From the NCBI GenBank assembly GCA_905331475.1, contig CAJNYU010001690.1:1-64000 (forward strand): a stretch of 64,000 nucleotides of DNA. The letters are read 5' to 3'. This document shows positions 1 through 9,173 of this stretch, piece by piece. The notes beneath the pieces were generated by a model that was given only the letters and a program-made list of their open reading frames with translations, did no database searches and had not been told where the DNA came from. How positions within the stretch are numbered: position 1 is the first letter of the stretch; each line of letters begins with the position of its first letter. Made by a program: the position numbers and the translations under genes. The DNA comes from Rotaria socialis. Taxonomy: Eukaryota; Rotifera; Eurotatoria; Philodinida; Philodinidae.

Positions 1-129
1 GATATATATAATACATTATTTGATTCTATCTAAAATATCAACTATTAGAAGAATCATTATTCGTTTTAATCTTAATAATTATATGAAACTAACATTGCCG
101 AATTAACTAAACATCGCAGGGCGGAAGTG

Positions 130-235
130 ACTCCTGGTGGATGCTATAATCCACCAAGATTCATAGAATCTGCTAGGATCCATAAAATCCACCAAGATCT
201 ATGAGCAGCCGTCAGAATCCAAGGATCCAGGAGTA
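130..235. repeat. Short motif-saturated element with inverted ends
   Basis: About 105 bp. It begins near ACTCCTGG and ends with the inverse CCAGGAGT. The interior is filled with variants of GGATCC, GGATTCC and CCACCAAG. It may be a tiny non-autonomous DNA transposon. No target-site duplication was confirmed. Confidence 0.4.
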
Positions 236-396
236 GTGTTTCCCCCATTGGTCTAACTTCTAATTAAAACAATTTCAAACTCATTAATGTCTGTAATCAG
301 GAGCAGGTAGCCTAAAAAATCGCGCTTCTAGACTAATTTAGTTTGTGCACTAAAAATATCAAGTACTATACTTGAGTTCCGATTCAATTCATTCAT

Positions 397-592
397 ATTG
401 GCGAATTGCTAGTGTGACATTCGCCAATTTGGCGAATTACTAGTGTGACATTCGCCAATGAATAAAATATTTTCGCATTCCTTGGTTCACCCATTGGCGA
501 ATTTCGTGAGGAATTTCTCCAATTGGCGAATTACTTGTGGATGTTCGCCAATTGGCGAAGACTACAATTGGCGAAACGATGAATTGGCGATA
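397..592. repeat. TTGGCGAATT-saturated palindromic block
   Basis: About ten copies of TTGGCGAA or its inverse TTCGCCAA lie in roughly 200 bp, several as head-to-head palindromes. A unit of about 30 bp containing CTAGTGTGACATTCGCCAAT is directly duplicated at the start. The long open frame through it (458-1180) crosses three unrelated repeat blocks, so it is not a gene. Such clustering could be subterminal transposase-binding sites; that is inference. Confidence 0.6.
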
Positions 593-600
593 ATATATTA

Positions 601-818
601 CCCCGCCGGAAAACACGAGAAATCGCTGGAACATGGAAGCAGTATTCCGGTCAAAAATACGGCCGGACTTTTCCGGCGAATTCCTGTCAAGTTCCGGTTC
701 TTTCCGGCAGGAATTGATCGGAAATCACCGGAAAAATTTCCAACCGGAATACTTCTTCCACAAAATAAACGGAACTACTCGGAACCGACCGTTTCCAGGC
801 CGGACTGTTCGACCTGGG
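601..818. repeat. TTCCGG-saturated block ending in TCGACCTGGG
   Basis: This GC-richer block is filled with TTTCCGG, CCGGAA and GGCCGG variants. It starts with CCCCGCCGGA and ends with TCGACCTGGG at 809-818. The same right terminus closes the otherwise different block at 60133-60432, which suggests a shared element family with exchanged interiors. It codes for nothing recognisable. Confidence 0.5.
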
Positions 819-829
819 TAACAGACTTT

Positions 830-1200
830 TTTGGCGCATCGGATCCCAGAGTAGGATATGATCGGATAGTATCGGATTCCAATGCTACGGATCCGAATCT
901 CGGCCCAAAACCCGGAATCCGACGGAATCTCTTGGTTCTTGTCGATCTTCATGTAAGATTCGATGCAGCCCATTTTCAGATCCGACTGGATGAGAATACA
1001 TCCTATTCCGCAATGTTGAACATTCCGGAACCAATTCCACCTAATTTCGTTTATCACTTCCAACACAATTCCGGAATTCCCGGAATCACGGCCTACCAAT
1101 TCCATATAATTCCCTCAATTCCGATTATCCCTTCTGATTCAATTCCGGAATTCCACGGAATTCCTACGGATTCCGCCTAATTCCCATCGAATCCGGAATT
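830..1200. repeat. GGATCCG / GGAATTCC-saturated block
   Basis: The first half is dense in CGGATCCG and GGAATCC variants and the second half in GGAATTCC, TTCCGGAA and GAATTCCGG. It adjoins the TTCCGG block. Telomere-like CCCACAC words follow at 1206-1232. Confidence 0.5.
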
Positions 1201-1448
1201 CAGTGCACCCACACTGATATCCACACCCACACTTATGGCAACATCCGCACTAGCACCTGCGCCTTTAAGTTCCTCACTGTATTTGAATAGGAATCTATGG
1301 GAAGGGAGCATATGTGGATCTTTTCTGCATCCTCGACATCTTCCCTCATATTCTTATATTCCTTGTTAATGAAAAACAATCTGTGCCCATTAATTAATAT
1401 GCTTCATTCAGAGTTTTTTTTTCTAGATTCATTTCACGTTCTCAGTAA

Positions 1449-2894
1449 ATGGCCCTATCAAATCAGGGAAGTTATGCATTCAAGTTGTCTGATATAGTAG
1501 AAGAACCTGAACGAATGCTGCCACCAATTCAGGGCTATGAGAAGATGCCGTTGGTCTCTCTCGAGGAGGCTGTTAAGCCTCTTATTGACATTGTACCTGA
1601 AGTCGAACGAATGGTTTTCACAGTTATGCCAAATTGTCAGAACTCATCCGATGGTCTCTCGACTGACGAGTCCGCTTCGATCATGATCTATTCTTTGGAT
1701 TGGAATCCACACGAAACATCATTCTATATGATTCTCAACAAAATACTACGTGGTGGAAATCGAGACTTATTACGACCTTGGTTTCTATACTTAAAACTAG
1801 TACTTACTGCTCTTTCGAAAATACCATCTAAACGTCTTGTTCTTCATCGTGGAGTCAAAAAGGATTTCAGTGCGAGTTATCATCAGGGGGAAATAATCGT
1901 CTGGTGGGGATTTTCTTCTTGCACGTCATCGATTCATGTTCTCAAAAATGACGAATTTTTGGGCGAGAGTGGCACGCGTACATTGTTTAGCATTGATTGC
2001 CATTCTGGAAAAGACATTCAGCAGTATTCCATGTATAAAACAGAAAACGAAATCTTACTACTTCCTGCCCGTCAATTCAAAGTTATATCGAGTTTGAATG
2101 TGGGCAATGGTTTGCATATTATTCATATAGAAGAGATTGATCCAGTATCTCCTTTACTTGCACCTCCGTCCGCAAGTATTGCATTTACGTCACCGAAGTC
2201 ATCACTATGGATCTCATCAATAAAACCGCAGAATTCTGAGCATGATCAAAATGCTAAGCTCGAACAAATCATATACAAATGTCAATCAGGCAGGATAAAT
2301 TTAAAGGGAGAACGATTAAATGATCAAGGCATGGCAATCGTCGTTAGACAGGGTATTATTGGCAAACAATGCATAAAACTCGATTTGATGAATAACGAAG
2401 TTACACCGGGTAGTGTCGCGATTCTTATAGATGCATTACGGAATAATACGTGCTTGGAAGAACTGAATATTACAAGTAGTAGTATATCTGATTCGGATAT
2501 TCGTTTGCTGGCATCAGTGGCCAACAGTTCGATTCTGAAACGAATTGACCTCGAAGATAACGACATATCTGATGAGGGTGCAAGATATCTAGCAGACATG
2601 CTTGAAACGAATACAAAATTGCTTCGATTATCATTAATTAAAAATCATATAAGCAGTCGTGGTGTGAATATGTTAGCCAATGCTCTTACAAGTAGCAACA
2701 CGAATCTCGAAGTTTTAAATCTAAGTGCAAATGCCGATGTGGATGATGAAAGTATCGCTTCAGTTGTGAATATGATGGAGCATAATCGATCATTAAAAAA
2801 GCTCGATTTGCGCCATTGCGATCTTTCAGATGATGGTAAAGCAAAACTTCGAACAGCAGCCAAGTCGAAAAAAGGATTCGAGTTGTGGCTCTAG
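1449..2894 (+). CDS. Arginine-type mono-ADP-ribosyltransferase with C-terminal leucine-rich repeats
   Basis: A single open frame of 481 residues, starting at ATG 1449; a possible acceptor (TTTTTTTCTAG) lies about 20 bp upstream in the 5' UTR. Residues 20-235 resemble an ectoenzyme-type ART fold with an R-S-E signature: Arg in LHRGV, the serine stretch FSSCTSS, and the Glu-x-Glu motif in KTENEILLLP, which in this family marks arginine-specific transfer of ADP-ribose from NAD. Residues 275-475 hold about five ribonuclease-inhibitor-type LRRs (LEELNITSS, LKRIDLEDN, LLRLSLIKN, LEVLNLSAN, LKKLDLRHC). No signal peptide or membrane segment is visible, so it is probably intracellular. A polyadenylation signal AATAAA sits at 2993. 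Rotifers carry many such fusions. The physiological target cannot be told. Confidence 0.85.
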   Translation: MALSNQGSYAFKLSDIVEEPERMLPPIQGYEKMPLVSLEEAVKPLIDIVPEVERMVFTVMPNCQNSSDGLSTDESASIMIYSLDWNPHETSFYMILNKILRGGNRDLLRPWFLYLKLVLTALSKIPSKRLVLHRGVKKDFSASYHQGEIIVWWGFSSCTSSIHVLKNDEFLGESGTRTLFSIDCHSGKDIQQYSMYKTENEILLLPARQFKVISSLNVGNGLHIIHIEEIDPVSPLLAPPSASIAFTSPKSSLWISSIKPQNSEHDQNAKLEQIIYKCQSGRINLKGERLNDQGMAIVVRQGIIGKQCIKLDLMNNEVTPGSVAILIDALRNNTCLEELNITSSSISDSDIRLLASVANSSILKRIDLEDNDISDEGARYLADMLETNTKLLRLSLIKNHISSRGVNMLANALTSSNTNLEVLNLSANADVDDESIASVVNMMEHNRSLKKLDLRHCDLSDDGKAKLRTAAKSKKGFELWL

Positions 2895-4510
2895 CATTCC
2901 ATGTAATCATCATACGAAATTATTCGAAACAGTTTATTTTTCACAGTGTGTTGCACTTTGCAAGAAATATAGCTAAACTAGATTATTATTCTAATAAAAA
3001 TTATGATTAATGTTTACAGAATATAACGAGAATGAAATTTGTTCAAGAGCATTATTTGTTTGGTAAAAAAAACAGTTTACGTTAAAATTGTGTGGTATAT
3101 TAATGGTACATTTTTCTAGGAAGATTTTCGAATAGCACTCATATAACTGTAGCTATGCCTTCAATATATGTCTTGAAGGTTAATGAACACACAAAGTCAA
3201 TATGCTTGAATTTTCTTGCTGTTTTTTCAACATTATCTAAGTCATTAATGACTCACTTTAATGTTGAGCAGAAAATTTCATTTACAGTATCAACTCTCGA
3301 GATGGTGACTACACCATTGTATCATGAATATTTTATCAATAAATTTATCTGACTTTTAGTTTACGATATCTTGATGGTGACTAATGGTTACTAATATCAC
3401 GATTTCGATGCGACAAAGATTACCATCACGTATCTTGACTTCGGATATTCATAAGGTAGAGTAAACACCTTGATATCGTCTCAAAAGTGAAATAAATTCA
3501 AGAGAAAATGAATTGCACTGATGATTTTAATTCAAAATGAATCCAACAAAACAATGGTACGAGCATTTGCTACGGTGAGTAAGAAGCTGCTACTAGAGAG
3601 AATCAATAACCTTATAAATTACGTAGGTATTTCCGAAGTTGATCATTGGGATTCTATTGAATATTTCAAAACTAGAGGAAAACCAGGTTTTTTGCCTTTT
3701 GTTTTGATTAATTATAAAGAAGATTGTGCGTGTGTATGGAGAAACTCTATTTTTACACTTTTTCCATTACTTGACACGACGATAAGCTGTATATCTCTGA
3801 GTCATTGTTCATGAGTTATAATGAATTATGAGATGACTAGATTATGTTGATTTAATTCTTGTTGCTTATAATCAATTTCATCATTGATATTATCATTGTC
3901 GATATTGGATTGGTCGCTATTTTCGTATCGGAGACTCACTAAAACCCAGACGATCGAATAATTGTTTACAGATTGTAATAAATTTCTTTTCCGTACCAAT
4001 TACAGGCAAGACGTGTAGTTGTGTATTTTTCAACAAAAGAACTCTTGAATTAACGACTAATATAATGTACTTAGTATCTATAGACAGATTCAATGAGTTA
4101 GAATGAAAGAAGTGTAAACTTATTCATTGTAGAGCAGCATCAGACGAATAAACTTCAACCATTCCTCCTGCACTTTGCTATTTCTCTCCATTTATAAAGA
4201 ACGCATTGTATGAGACCGTGGTTAATCAAATATCTAAAATCTTATTCAAATATTAAGTTTGATACTGTTGTGGTAGTATGAAGTACTTGAATCAAAATAA
4301 ACGTATATTTTCATCATAACATTCACATGTATATTGCGTTGACAACCATTATCATACATCTCTCGATGAAAAGATAAAATCTCTTGTAGATAGATTTGTT
4401 CTTATCTAGTATGACATAATTTACGCTGTTGCTATTTTGTGAAGTAACAAGACTATGCCTAACTCAAATATATTTATTGTGTCTTTCGCTGTCGACAAAA
4501 CATTTAAAAA
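2895..4510. other. Intergenic stretch, no convincing gene
   Basis: AT-rich sequence after the ART-LRR gene. An open frame at 3521-3814 (+) contains a protein-like stretch around INNLINYVGISEVDHWDS, but no splice context or family could be assigned, so it may be a relic. Nothing else is supported. Confidence 0.5.
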
Positions 4511-5098
4511 ATGAACATCTTGATCATAGTTGTGTGTGGAGTTTCGGTTTCCATCGGTAAGAATAAGTTAAAGGCTATATATAAACTTTCAAACAATATC
4601 ACTGGGAAATATCTGTTATAGATGTAATTAAATCTACATCTACAATTCGTGATACTACCGAATCTATTGCCGATCAATGCTACTATTGTTCGTTTTGTCC
4701 ACAGCCATTCCGACCAGACGGTGATTACGTCAGTACTACCGTTTCATCTACGAGTTGGTGTGTTGTGAGCTCTATTTTTCTTTCAAAATTATATGACGTA
4801 TTCATATTAAAATATGTCATTGTATTTATAGACGTAGAGCATCATAAATGAGAGCGATAGTAGCTATGAACTAGGTGTTGCTTATACGGATCTTTGCCAA
4901 CACGTAGGATGTTCATGGGCTGAAGCCGATGGAGTTATCCAATGGGTATGTTGCTGTGACCAACATCTATGTAATACTGGCATTCCGCTGCCAATATCTA
5001 CCACTACTGTGACTAGTCGTGTCTCAACAGTAAAATCAACAATCGACGTACTAATCGGTGCACTAGCACTACTTTCTATAGCAAGCAAACACACTTGA
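4511..5098 (+). CDS. Small Ly6/uPAR-type three-finger protein, predicted GPI-anchored
   Basis: Three exons joined in phase: 4511-4556, 4622-4764 and 4838-5098, with introns of 65 and 73 bp, giving 149 residues. The first 15 residues (MNILIIVVCGVSVSI) form a signal peptide. The mature part has the cysteine pattern of a three-finger domain: CYYCSFC near the start, a middle Cys pair (DLCQHVGC), and the closing WVCCCDQHLCN, which matches the family's CC-x4-CN ending. A hydrophobic tail (VLIGALALLSIA) followed by KHT* fits a GPI-anchor signal. In animals such proteins sit on the cell surface and bind receptors or peptides; the ligand here is unknown. The acceptor at 4837 is preferred over one six bases upstream because the latter runs into stops. 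No single open frame spans the gene. Confidence 0.75.
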
Positions 5099-5141
5099 GG
5101 TTTTTGCTTTTATTCGCAAAGAACTTTTATTACATTTTCAT

Positions 5142-5160
5142 CTTGAGGGTGTGGGCGAGT
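5142..5160. repeat. Telomere-like GAGGGTGTGGG arm
   Basis: The words CTTGAGGGTGTGGG (5142) and, 280 bp on, AAGGGTGGGTGTGGGT (5424-5439) match the arms of the hairpins at 17716, 18003 and 46912. No clear opposite arm was found, so these may be half-sites. Confidence 0.4.
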
Positions 5161-5449
5161 TTATAGTTACGAATAATTTCAAACTCCATACAATGTGTTT
5201 CGATTACTGCTTACATAATCAGCGTATACACTTTTCTAGTCTCTAGGCTTCTTTGATACAGGACATGCGCAATAATTCAGGATCGTTCGAGCACTGTTAC
5301 ATCGAATAGCTAAGTTTATCTTGCAGTTTCTTAGGTAAGATTTATTCGATAATTTCGAAATTTGGATTACAGTGTATCTCTGAATACACAATTTATTTAC
5401 AAAATCGAAAGTCTCTCCATGTCAAGGGTGGGTGTGGGTCCTAGCTAGG

Positions 5450-6190
5450 GTAACACTCATGCCCTCACGAATATCGATCGAGATGTATTGAGCTGCCATT
5501 GATAAACATTCTGTAATTGATCCAGGTTTCATTATTTCTATCTTCTTGCCATCTAATTCATCATACCACGCCTAACTATACAAAGTTTGAACCGCAAATA
5601 ATTTCTTTAACATGATTGCCACTTGAGCACATGATGAAATATTAATCCGATCGATAGCTAAATCAAAGGAAATTAAGAAACAGGGAAGGTTACTATTAAC
5701 TGCCCGCTGGGGTAAGGTAATATTAAAATAGAAACGAGACTGAGGACGAAGAATAATGAATTGTTGTTGGTAGGGAAATGCAGATTTGCAGTAATACCTG
5801 GAATAATTTCGGGTTGTTCCATTAATGAACGTATTTTTGAATGAATTTGTTACTGTGGTAAATTACACGAAGGAAGTGGTTGGAGTACGAGATGCGGCGG
5901 GCATGGTGTATCTAATTTATGTTATTTTTTAACTGGAACTAAGGATTGTTGGATAAGTGTACGATTGATTTAATGACGGCTGAGAAAGACTGCCAGATCA
6001 GATGGCACGATAGGATTAGAACACATTATCTACACTTAGTCTTAGGTGAAGGTACTACCAGAAGAGGAACATAATTAATATGTGACTGATAGATAGCTTG
6101 TAAAGGAAACAATTGAATAGACGTTCTGTTTCTTCCATGTAATGAAACATAACGAGGAATAAATATTTCAGGTAAGTTATTATACAAAAA
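5450..6190 (-). pseudogene. Degraded coding trace of unrecognised family
   Basis: Reading the minus strand, stretches of protein-like sequence appear in changing frames, including EIFIPRYVSLHGR near 6160, EQPEIIPGITANLHFP near 5800, and KKIEIMKPGSITECL then IDIREGMSV near 5480-5550. Codon choice and residue content look once-coding, but the frames are interrupted several times. I do not recognise the family. The rest of 5099-6568 shows no gene. Confidence 0.4.
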
Positions 6191-6568
6191 CTTGAATTGA
6201 GTTGCTACTTTCTAATTAATTTTTGTCTTCGCAGAACAACAAGCAAAAACATTTTTTTTATGAAGAAACATGTTTTATACCTAGTAATACCATTTTCTTA
6301 GTGATAATTTATTCACAAATAAATCTATGATATATATTTACATGCGAAAGAAGCCTATTCAGATAAAATAATTTTAAAAAGGAACATTATTTCAGTGGTA
6401 TTTCATCGATATACAGTGTCATACATATTATTTTGAATGAAGAAGTATCCAATCGTTCATGTACCATTGAGTGTAAGGCAAACGAAACACCGTTCTTATA
6501 TTAAAGTGACAAAAAATTAATGCAATAAGATATAATATTACATTCATGTTTGTTTCTCTTTGTCATAG

Positions 6569-8754
6569 CGTATTCGTGCTAATAAAAAACAGCGAAAACA
6601 ATATGGGCCTAGTATAATTCATTCATCATCTCGAATTAGTCCAATGAATACATCAATGAAAACGCCTACAAACCTTTTGATGAAAAGTGATACAAGCAAA
6701 CCACAAGAAACATTTCAAGCGTCATCGTTTTCTTTCGAAATTGAACTATCAACAAAAACCGCTTCCACGTGATTTAGAAAGCTTTTCAATTATTCTCAAG
6801 TACAATGGTTTACTTTACTTTAGACACTTAAGAACAGAGAATATTGAAAAAACGAAGATATATCCAAAGAAATGGCTCATAGTTATTATTGTCATTACTA
6901 TTCTCTTAGCATTGAGTGCGCTTGCAGTTGGTATTTATCTTATTATTCATTTCAGAACTACAAAAGCAACCACAACACCAAGTAAATTTTTCTTAGTTTT
7001 GTTGAGTCGAGCAAAGCAGTCAGAATATTGTTCTCCTCTATTTGAAAAAAAAACTATATACTTCTTTTACAAATAAATGCCTGCTTGAATTTTAAAGGGT
7101 TCAATCTAATAAATTTTATTTTTCTAGTTCTCAAACCTTTACTTCGTTGGAACTCAACCGGTTTAACTGTAGGTGGCGTAGGCGGTTCATCAGGTTCCAC
7201 TTTTGATAAACTTAATACTCCTATTGATCTTGCAGTGGATTTTTCCAATACACTCTATATTGCTGATTTCAATAACAATCGAATTCAACAATGGCTTACA
7301 GGTGCATTAAATGGTACAACTGTTGCGGGTCAAGCAAGTGGAACTAGTGGTATAGGTGCAGCTTATCTAAGCAGTCCCGCTGGTGTGTTTATTGATTCAA
7401 ATAATAATCTTTATATATCTGACTCAACTAATGCTCGAATTCAACAATGGGCTAGCGGTGCAACAGTGGGAACTCTTATTGCTGGCACAGGTAGGACAAA
7501 AACACAGTGATACTAGATAAAGTGATTATCTATGTAATTATATTTTGTTGCTTTATCCATTCAGTCGAGTCCGACTCTTGGCGATCCAATGAATCAGACC
7601 TCTCCACATGTTTCTGTTATGAGCCATTGTGTTGAGTTGGGTTAATGTTAAATGTGTGTCTTCTTTTATTGTGTCAATCCATCTTTTCTTTTGTCTTCCT
7701 CTGCGCCGTTTACCACCGACCATGCCAAGCATTATTTCTTTTTCTAACGAATCTTGTCGTCGCATTATATGTCCAAAGTATGATAATTTTAACTTCACCA
7801 TTGAAGCTTCCAGTGAGCATTCAGGTTTTATTTCTTGCAAAACAGATTTGTTGGTTCTTTTCTCCGTCCATGGAANTCATTGAATTTTCTTGGTAAGAAT
7901 ACTGAAGTGGTTTACCATTTCCTTCTTCAGCGCAGTCCGAGTACTTCGTAGCAATCCACTATCGCTGCTGCCCGATAGTTTCTGCGTACGCGCATTGGCC
8001 TTAAAGATATCTTTAAGTTTCTCTCTCATACCACGCAGAGGTTGCACGTTCCGGCTTCATGAGAGATGTAATTATATATTCAAAATCTATTTTCTATTGT
8101 GCTGTATAGCGCATACTTTTCTATTTAAATTAATTAGCATTAAGCTAATTTGTACATGATTTTGTTTATAGGTTCATCAGGTTCTGCGCATAATCAATTG
8201 AATACTCCATATTTTATTTCGCGTGACATAACTACGAATACACATTACATCGCTGATTTCAATAATCATTGTGTTATGAATTATGCATCGTGTGCACCGA
8301 ATGGTACTTTGGCCATCGGAGGGCAAGGGCCAGGGATGAACAACACACAACTGAATTATCCTGCTGGAGTTTATTTCGATTCAGCATCGATTTGCCTTCT
8401 TATTGCTAATTATGGTGGTCAGCACATTGTTCGCTGGACGTTAGGTAATAGTAATTGGACTTTGGCTGCAGGGACCCTGAAATGGTTGGTAGCTCATCGA
8501 CACTTCTCAGTTATCCGACAGGTGTCACAGTCGATCCAATGGGTAATCTGTACGTAGCTGGTACTGGAAATCAGCGTATGCAACTTCTTTTAGCTGGTCA
8601 AACCAATGGAACAACACTTGCTGGCATAACTGGGTTGAGCGGTTCCAATTCCACTCAATTAAATTCCCCCTATTCCATAAGGCTCGATAATCAACTCAAT
8701 TTATTCGTAGCTGACACGATTAATAATCGAATACAAAAATTTGTACGATATTAA
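6569..8754 (+). CDS. Type II membrane protein with extracellular NHL-repeat propeller (5' end not found, one frameshift)
   Basis: Exons joined by phase: 6569-6768, 6824-6981, 7128-7490, 8172-8754. The first intron is only 55 bp; the third is 681 bp because a LINE fragment sits in it. The N-terminal part is basic and cytoplasmic (RIRANKKQRKQYGP), then comes one membrane helix (WLIVIIVITILLALSALAVG, about 6872-6935), a Thr-rich linker, and NHL-type blades recognisable by repeats such as LYIADFNNNRIQQW, LYISDSTNARIQQW, LYVAGTGNQRMQLL and LFVADTINNRIQKF. NHL propellers bind protein, RNA or glycan partners; this topology places them outside the cell. The frame slips by one base near 8470-8490, between LAAGT and GSSSTLLSY. 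The exon at 6569 follows an acceptor, so an upstream start exon is missing from this call; an in-frame ATG exists at 6643. Confidence 0.75.
7553..7905 (-). mobile_element. 3' fragment of a non-LTR retrotransposon (LINE) inside an intron
   Basis: A minus-strand frame (7553-7840) carries the C-terminal signature common to RTE/Jockey-like LINE ORF2 proteins: LSYFGHIMRRQDSLEKEIML followed by GKRRRGRQKKRWIDTIKE. The flanking DNA (GACTCTTGGCGATCCAATGA near 7570 and ATTTTCTTGGTAAGAATACT near 7884) recalls the 3' end of RTE/BovB-type elements; this is from memory and unverified. It lies antisense within the third intron of the NHL gene. An ambiguous base (N) occurs at about 7876. Only the 3' part is present, as is usual for 5'-truncated LINEs. 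Confidence 0.7.
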
Positions 8755-8807
8755 ATAATTTTTTTTAAGGGTGTTGAGTATGTGGTATGGTGTATACTAG
8801 TGTTCTT

Positions 8808-8855
8808 ATGCATGAGTATATGTTTTAATATTTGTTGAATCTCCCCACATCCACA
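8808..8855. repeat. Short hairpin with conserved loop (copy 1)
   Basis: Arms near GCATGAGTATATGTT and AATCTCCCCACATCCAC flank the loop TTAATATTTGTTG. The loop and inner arms nearly match copy 2 at 14822-14868, so this is a dispersed small inverted-repeat family. It lies 54 bp past the NHL stop codon. The rest of 8755-9173 shows nothing else. Confidence 0.5.
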
Positions 8856-9173
8856 ACGCAAATATCGTACATAAAATAGATAATGAACTTTTCATTACTA
8901 ATAGTTAATCCTTTGTTTAGTGACTTTATTTGTGCCATATGGATGTCAAAAAAGCGGAGAATTTTTTCGTATATTCATCTTTTAATATTTAAATGCCCAT
9001 GTATATGTATGTTCTTGCTTCGAGCGCCCTCTTCTTCATATGATAGAGGCTTAGAACCATTTTATTGCAATGGAAAAAATGAGTGTAGATAATCTACTGT
9101 AGATGATCTCATCAATCAAATTTATCCATTTCACTATTACTGATTGAAATATTTAAAAGAAAAATTATTTATA

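Noticed and set aside
458-1180. 240-residue plus-strand open frame
   Set aside because: It runs through three unrelated motif-saturated repeat blocks; composition follows the repeats and it lacks splice or polyadenylation context.
5424-5475. A full telomere-like hairpin
   Set aside because: Only the left arm is clear; the supposed right arm overlaps the degraded coding trace and pairs poorly.
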